DNA of 64,000 nt, from assembly GCA_016987375.1 (NCBI GenBank), contig PJRA01000313.1, forward strand, positions 2,597,146 to 2,661,145, given 5' to 3'. Below the pieces are notes generated by a model. It made no database searches. It was not told where the DNA came from and saw nothing but the letters and a program-made list of their open reading frames with translations. Shown in pieces: positions 59,293-64,000 of the stretch. The position numbers were made by a program, and so were the translations under genes. Position 1 is the first letter of the stretch. Every line of letters begins with the position of its first letter. Origin of the DNA: Brachionus koreanus. Taxonomy: Eukaryota; Rotifera; Eurotatoria; Ploima; Brachionidae.

Positions 59293-61888
59293 TGCTGACA
59301 AGTTTATTTTTGATTGTGTAATATTTATAAAAAATGGTGCTTGCTTATTTAAGAAAAAAATTGGTGCAATGAAATATTATGCCATTATGTTTAAATATTG
59401 AATAGTATTGAATAGTGACAGAACCAAGTAGCATACTGAATTTCACAATTAATTACGTTTAATTAAAATGACGGCATTTTGGAAAAGAAATTATTCATTA
59501 TGAAATTTAAAAGCTTTATTCAAACAATTATATATTTGTCTTTTTATTGCTTTTTTTTTCAAAAAATAAAGAATTATTAGAAAAATCTTTGAAAATGTCT
59601 ATTTGAATAGGATTTACTTTGTTTAATACCAACATTAAACTTAATTTAATTTTTAATTTTTGTTTTCGTTTTAATTTCAAAATTTAGCCCAATAGATTCA
59701 AATCATAAATTGCGTTTTTTAATTGCGTCTGAATTTTAAAGCCTATAAATTCCAAATGAAAACTAAAAAAAGTTCCAAATTGAAAAAAAAAAATTTTGGA
59801 AACGATTTTAAACAAAAAACTAACATCAATTGAAGCAAAATTTCACATCCATTTTGGAATTTGACTAGGAAATATTAATATTTTTAATTAAATCATGTAC
59901 TGTTCGAAAAAAAAACAGCCCGAGAACTTAATCAAATAAATCCTCAATAAACTAAACGAAGTTTTAGGACCTAAAAATTATTAAGATTCTAAAATGAAAA
60001 ATTTTTAAGACGATTCATTAATTCTCCAAAAAAAAAAACAAAACAAAAGCTCAAAGTTAGAAACTAGTTTTTTAGATTAACGTCTAGTATAGAAAAAAAT
60101 AAATCTCTTATTGCCAGAAAATTTATATTATTGATAATTATTTTTTCTAATAAATTTTATTTTAGATTCAGCGATTGACTTACTACATTATTAATCAAAC
60201 TCCATGCAAATTTTAAATTATGTTTGTTTCATAATGTTTAAATTATGGCCAATTTTCTAAGCTTTTGGAACTGAACTTTGAAAAAGCTAAAAAATAATAA
60301 TTCATTGTCGAAAACATAATACTCGCCTATTTTAGACTGATTTTAAATATAGAATTTAAGGAATTTGCTTGCATGCCTCCCTAAAGTCAAAAATAATTAT
60401 CAATTAAAAAATTAGCTTTTTGTAATTTGAAGCAAGATAATTTAAATAGTTTGGAAAATGATTTAGAATTTTCAACAATTTTACCGGTAATAATCAAGCT
60501 CAAGTTAAGCTAACACTTACTTGGTTGAACATGCTTTAAACAACAAGAAAAAGCTTCTAGTTTATGGGACTATCCAAAACCGATTTCAAGGACTGAACGA
60601 ATAAAAGCATGCCGATGCATAAAAAAGTGTCCCAGCTCGCTGTTAGCCGAGTTAATTCAAATGCGGATCCCTAGAGTTTTGCATTATTAATTTGGCGTGA
60701 GATTTAGCATGCCAGCATTATTTAACACAACGCCATCTAAAGTTTCAGCGCTTTTGCTTAGAATTGTGCATTTAAAGCATTCAAAAAAGCTTCAGGATTC
60801 AATTTAAACAATTCTTTGATTTCAAGATAAGGTCATACTGCTTATTATACAACAAATTTTAGATTTAAGGGTAGTGCACATGAAAAATTGGCTGGGTAGT
60901 GAATGATGTTTCTCACTATAAAAACACTAGCAAATTTAGTTAAAATTGTTATTTAGAAGAAAAAAAACTTTTTTTTTCTTTTTTCAAAAATATTCTTATC
61001 AGCTAAATCTTTTAACAAAAGAGTTTTTTAAGCTTTGTTAAGTTTTTTTTCATGCTTTTAAGACACCCTTTTCATTTCTCTATGTTTCGAATTAGGAATT
61101 TTTCTTTCCACAAGAGTGGATCATTTTCTAATAATTGTCTAAAATTTCAAGCATATTTTCAATCTTTTTAAAAATCTAATAATCTTAAATTTGTTTCTAA
61201 GCTCTATCTTATCTAGGAAATTTAAAAAATATAGGACTAAAAGATACTTTTAGATTTTTGTTTGAAGTACTTTAAATTTGGATTAAACTTGACAACTATC
61301 TAGCACAGTTTCATTGATAAAATTATCAATTTTGTCTTGATTTTTAAAAAATTTTTTTTAGACAAAAAAGTTATTAAAATTAAGCAAAGGCGTTCGGATT
61401 TATTAGCTAATTATTTTTATTTTTATGGTTGCAAATATTTTCACATTTGGCTTCCAATAATAAACTCATTCATAATTTTTCTATCTATTTTTACTCACAT
61501 GCTCATTAAATTTCAAGCAATTTTTTATCTAAAAAGCCAATGCTAAAAATATTTTATTTCTTTTTTCTTTCATTTTTTTTTCGTTTTTAGACTGGCAAAG
61601 AAATAGACTGAATTAAAAAAATAAAGCTTTATAAGCCATCTATTTACCAAGAAAAGTGATAAGATTTTTTTTCTTCTTTTAAATAAAAGTTATTTTTAAA
61701 TTTATCTTATGATTTTAGAATTAAAAAGTTAAATTTACGTAACAGACTATTACAGTATCACAAGATTTAACTGAATCTAATATTTCATTTCGAAATAACC
61801 AATTATAAATAAAAGTTCCTGTCTTTTAAACAAGCAAGTTATTATAAGAATTTTAATTTCGAGTCTTTAATTTTTAATTTTGAATCAA
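59293..61888. other. Intergenic, no gene supported
   Basis: About 2.6 kb between receptor paralog B and the fusion gene. A less AT-rich patch near 60.54-60.80 kb holds short GC-containing words (GCATGCCGATGC, CAGCTCGCTGTTAGCCGAG). It has no coding frame and could be regulatory or an old mobile-element scrap. A 69-codon frame at 61337-61546 is low-complexity and hydrophobic and I do not support it. Confidence 0.45.
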
Positions 61889-63869
61889 ATGGATCCGACT
61901 AATGTACCCTTTGAGTTAATTTCTTACCGAGGTTTTCTAAAATCTATTGATGGAATAAAAAAAGGTATAAGCATTTATTTGATTTTTTTAAACTTTGTAA
62001 TAAAAATTACTAATAAAGGCTTTTTCTGGGTGAGTGAGTCCGAGATACAGACTGAATCCGGTGAGGAAAAAATTCGTCACCATAGAAAAGGTTATTTAAA
62101 CAGTCTGATAAATGTGATGACTTTTATTGAGAGTCTTCTTTTCATCATGGTAAGCTATCATTAATTTTTTTTGATTGTTTTTCGAATTTTTACATAATTG
62201 ATTAAGATGAATGCATATGATAATTATGTTTACTCACCACTTCAGAAAACACTATCACCAATTGTTAGGATAGTTCCGAGGTATTTAAATTTCGGTCAAA
62301 ATATAAAAATCCCAATTTTTACTGCAAATATAGTTACCTTGGCCCGAACTTTCCTTGTAATCCCTATAGCCTGGTTTATAAAGTAATTTACTTTAATTTT
62401 TTAGTTAAATTTCAATTTATCTGAAATTAAACTAAGGTATGATTATAACATGATGGCTTTTTTGTGTGTAGTATTTCATGATTTTCTAGACCACCTTGAT
62501 GGAATAGTTGCTAAAGTACAAAAATTAACTTATCCTTCTCATGATGATCCCATTCTAGGAGGGTTTTTAGATGCGTTCTGTGACAAAATAGTAAATGTCT
62601 TAAGTATTTGGACAATATTGTTAGCAACAAACTTTGAGCTTATGTCACAAAATCAAACCTTTGTATACCTGGCTGTGTGCTACGGTGTGATTGGCTATGA
62701 AACAATTTTAGGCATTGTCCGTGTTCAGGACTATTTTCTGGCTAAATTTAAAAAGTATAATTTAAAAATGCTTAAAAACACATCTGATTTGAATTCATTC
62801 AATCAAGGGAATTTAAAATCGATGCCAAAAAAAATAAAGAGTCATTAGAATCGAATTCTAAGTCTATTACTGCAGCATCTATGGAAGGTAAACTCAAAGA
62901 AAAATTAGAGTCAACAGGAATAGCATTTTTATGCTTGGCAGTGTCTAAAAATAGCTCTAGTCCAATTTCTTCTCTCAGTAAATTCTAAATTAATTTTATC
63001 AAGAAAAAGTGTTTAAACAATTTATAAAAGGTGGATTAGTAGGAATGGTTTGTTTGATATTAACATTGAGAATGGCTCATAAAAGTCTTGCCTGTAAATT
63101 AAAGGCAAGAACTGAATTAAAAAATAAATCTTGGAAAATGTCAAAAAAAAATTCAACTTCGGCTGAAAATCTGCTTGAAATGATTAATGACAGCAATCAA
63201 ACTGTTCATCCCGATTTTGAAAATGCTGAAATGAAAATGGTGGACATAACTAACAACAACATTACGGAGCAAAGCACTATGTATCATTATCAAAAGAGAA
63301 AACACTTGTATTTGGAAGATCAGGACATAAATTTGAAAGCTGAATTAGAAAAGTGTCAAAAAAAGACTACTGAAGAAAAAGTTGTAAAGCAGCAATCGAA
63401 TGCAAAAAAAGTTGATAATAGAGTTGATAAAGTGTATACAATTGGATGCTTTGATTTGTTTCACTTTGGACATGTGCAGTTGATAAATAGAATGAGAGAG
63501 CTTGGTAAAAAAGTAATTGTTGGCGTGCATGATTCGAGAAGTATTTACAAACTTAAGAAAAGAGTGCCGGTTGATAGCACTGAAAAAAGAATGATGAATG
63601 TAAAAACAGTTGCTGATGAAGTTTTTTGCATTGCAGGCTGCGATCCTTCTAATTTTATGAGTTGTATTGTTAATCTAGGAAAAAACGAAACTGCTTTATA
63701 TGTTCGTGGAGATGACATGCCTGATTTTCCTTCAAGAGAAGTAGTTGAAAGTTTAATGCCAATCAAACTTTTGCCATACACCGAAGGTGTTAGTACAACT
63801 AAACTTCGCAAAGAAAATTATTCCCACATAGCTCCTGATGATGAGGAATATTTGGATAAAATAAATTAA
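61889..63869 (+). CDS. Fusion of CDP-alcohol phosphotransferase and cytidylyltransferase domains
   Basis: Exons: 61889-61964, 62019-62149, 62207-62382, 62437-62977, 63031-63869; about 587 residues if one A is added to the A8 run at 62827-62834. Residues about 1-70 form an N-terminal region with a membrane segment. The CDP-alcohol phosphotransferase domain (about 70-335) contains TANIVTLARTFLVIPIAWF, then the aspartate motif DHLDGIVAK...GGFLDAFCDK, then helices including GKLKEKLESTGIAFLCLA and GLVGMVCLILTL. A hydrophilic linker leads to a cytidylyltransferase domain (about 440-575) with VYTIGCFDLFHFGHVQLI (HxGH signature), VIVGVHDS, YVRGDD and TEGVSTTKLR. By family, the second domain makes a CDP-alcohol from CTP and a phospho-alcohol, and the first transfers the phospho-alcohol to a lipid acceptor at a membrane. 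The substrate is unknown. Departures from the canonical motifs are Lys for Arg after DGxxA, six extra residues before the G-D-D half, and Tyr for Arg before TEGxST. The frame break may be an assembly error. Confidence 0.8.
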
Positions 63870-64000
63870 ATTCTAATTTAATTTAATATTGATTTGTATA
63901 TTGCATATACATATTTTTTTTTAGTTGCTACTTTTTTTATTTAAAAATATTCGCCTTGCCACTTGCATTTATTGAAAATTTGAAAATTTATTTAGAAATT
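63870..64000. other. 3' flank of the fusion gene
   Basis: AT-rich end of the window. No feature was recognised. Confidence 0.5.

Noticed and set aside
61337..61546. 69-codon hydrophobic plus-strand frame
   Set aside because: It is composed of Phe/Ile/Lys/Leu codons expected from AT-rich DNA, with no homology feel and no partner exon.
62755..62848. Possible extra intron (GTATAA...TTAG) to explain the frame break in the fusion gene
   Set aside because: The donor is phase 2 and no acceptor in reach gives the downstream frame. The A8 run is the simpler explanation.

Overview
The window looks like nuclear DNA of a small-bodied, AT-rich invertebrate. The reasons are metazoan-type genes (alpha-type nicotinic acetylcholine receptors, a transmembrane leucine-rich-repeat protein, a four-helix membrane protein with an LDL-receptor A module, and ABITRAM, DALRD3, TCF25 and NUDCD3), spliceosomal GT-AG introns mostly 45-65 bases long, very low GC outside exons, and remnants of non-LTR retrotransposons and small inverted-repeat elements. 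A monogonont rotifer or similar spiralian would fit, but that is inference from composition and gene set. I saw no rRNA, tRNA or CRISPR.

Layout. 1-12.9 kb is a gene desert in front of a single-exon LRR receptor-like gene (12.9-15.7 kb). 16.1-19.7 kb is a small mobile-element nest: an LTR-like patch, an 840-base foldback element and two related short elements flanked by TTAA. TCF25 follows (19.7-22.1 kb, nine exons), then a second desert (22.1-27.4 kb) before an intronless LDLa/four-helix protein. 28.9-31.3 kb holds ZMAT5 (minus) and DALRD3 (plus), whose start codons are 13 bases apart. 32.4-34.2 kb is a 5'-truncated non-LTR retrotransposon broken by a 761-base assembly gap. MAF1 (minus), a tentative small secreted-protein gene (minus), a coiled-coil orphan, ABITRAM (minus), an F-box/LRR gene (minus), NUDCD3 and TAF13 follow between 35.2 and 44.3 kb. 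An orphan 446-residue protein occupies 45.8-47.4 kb. A second decayed retrotransposon tail lies at 48.8 kb. Two tandem nicotinic receptor paralogs with matching intron positions occupy 49.6-52.1 and 55.5-59.3 kb. The window ends with a gene (61.9-63.9 kb) that appears to fuse a CDP-alcohol phosphotransferase to a cytidylyltransferase.

How the genes relate. There is no operon. The dense central block is mostly housekeeping: transcription (TAF13, MAF1), tRNA modification (DALRD3), minor-spliceosome splicing (ZMAT5) and protein quality control or chaperoning (TCF25, NUDCD3). The cell-surface and neuronal-type genes have kilobases of non-coding flank. The most unusual coding feature is the last gene, which by its domains could both make a CDP-alcohol and transfer its phospho-alcohol to a lipid. 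Its reading frame needs one extra A in an A8 run. Splice models were built by eye from GT-AG signals, reading frame and recalled family features; none was checked against transcripts.
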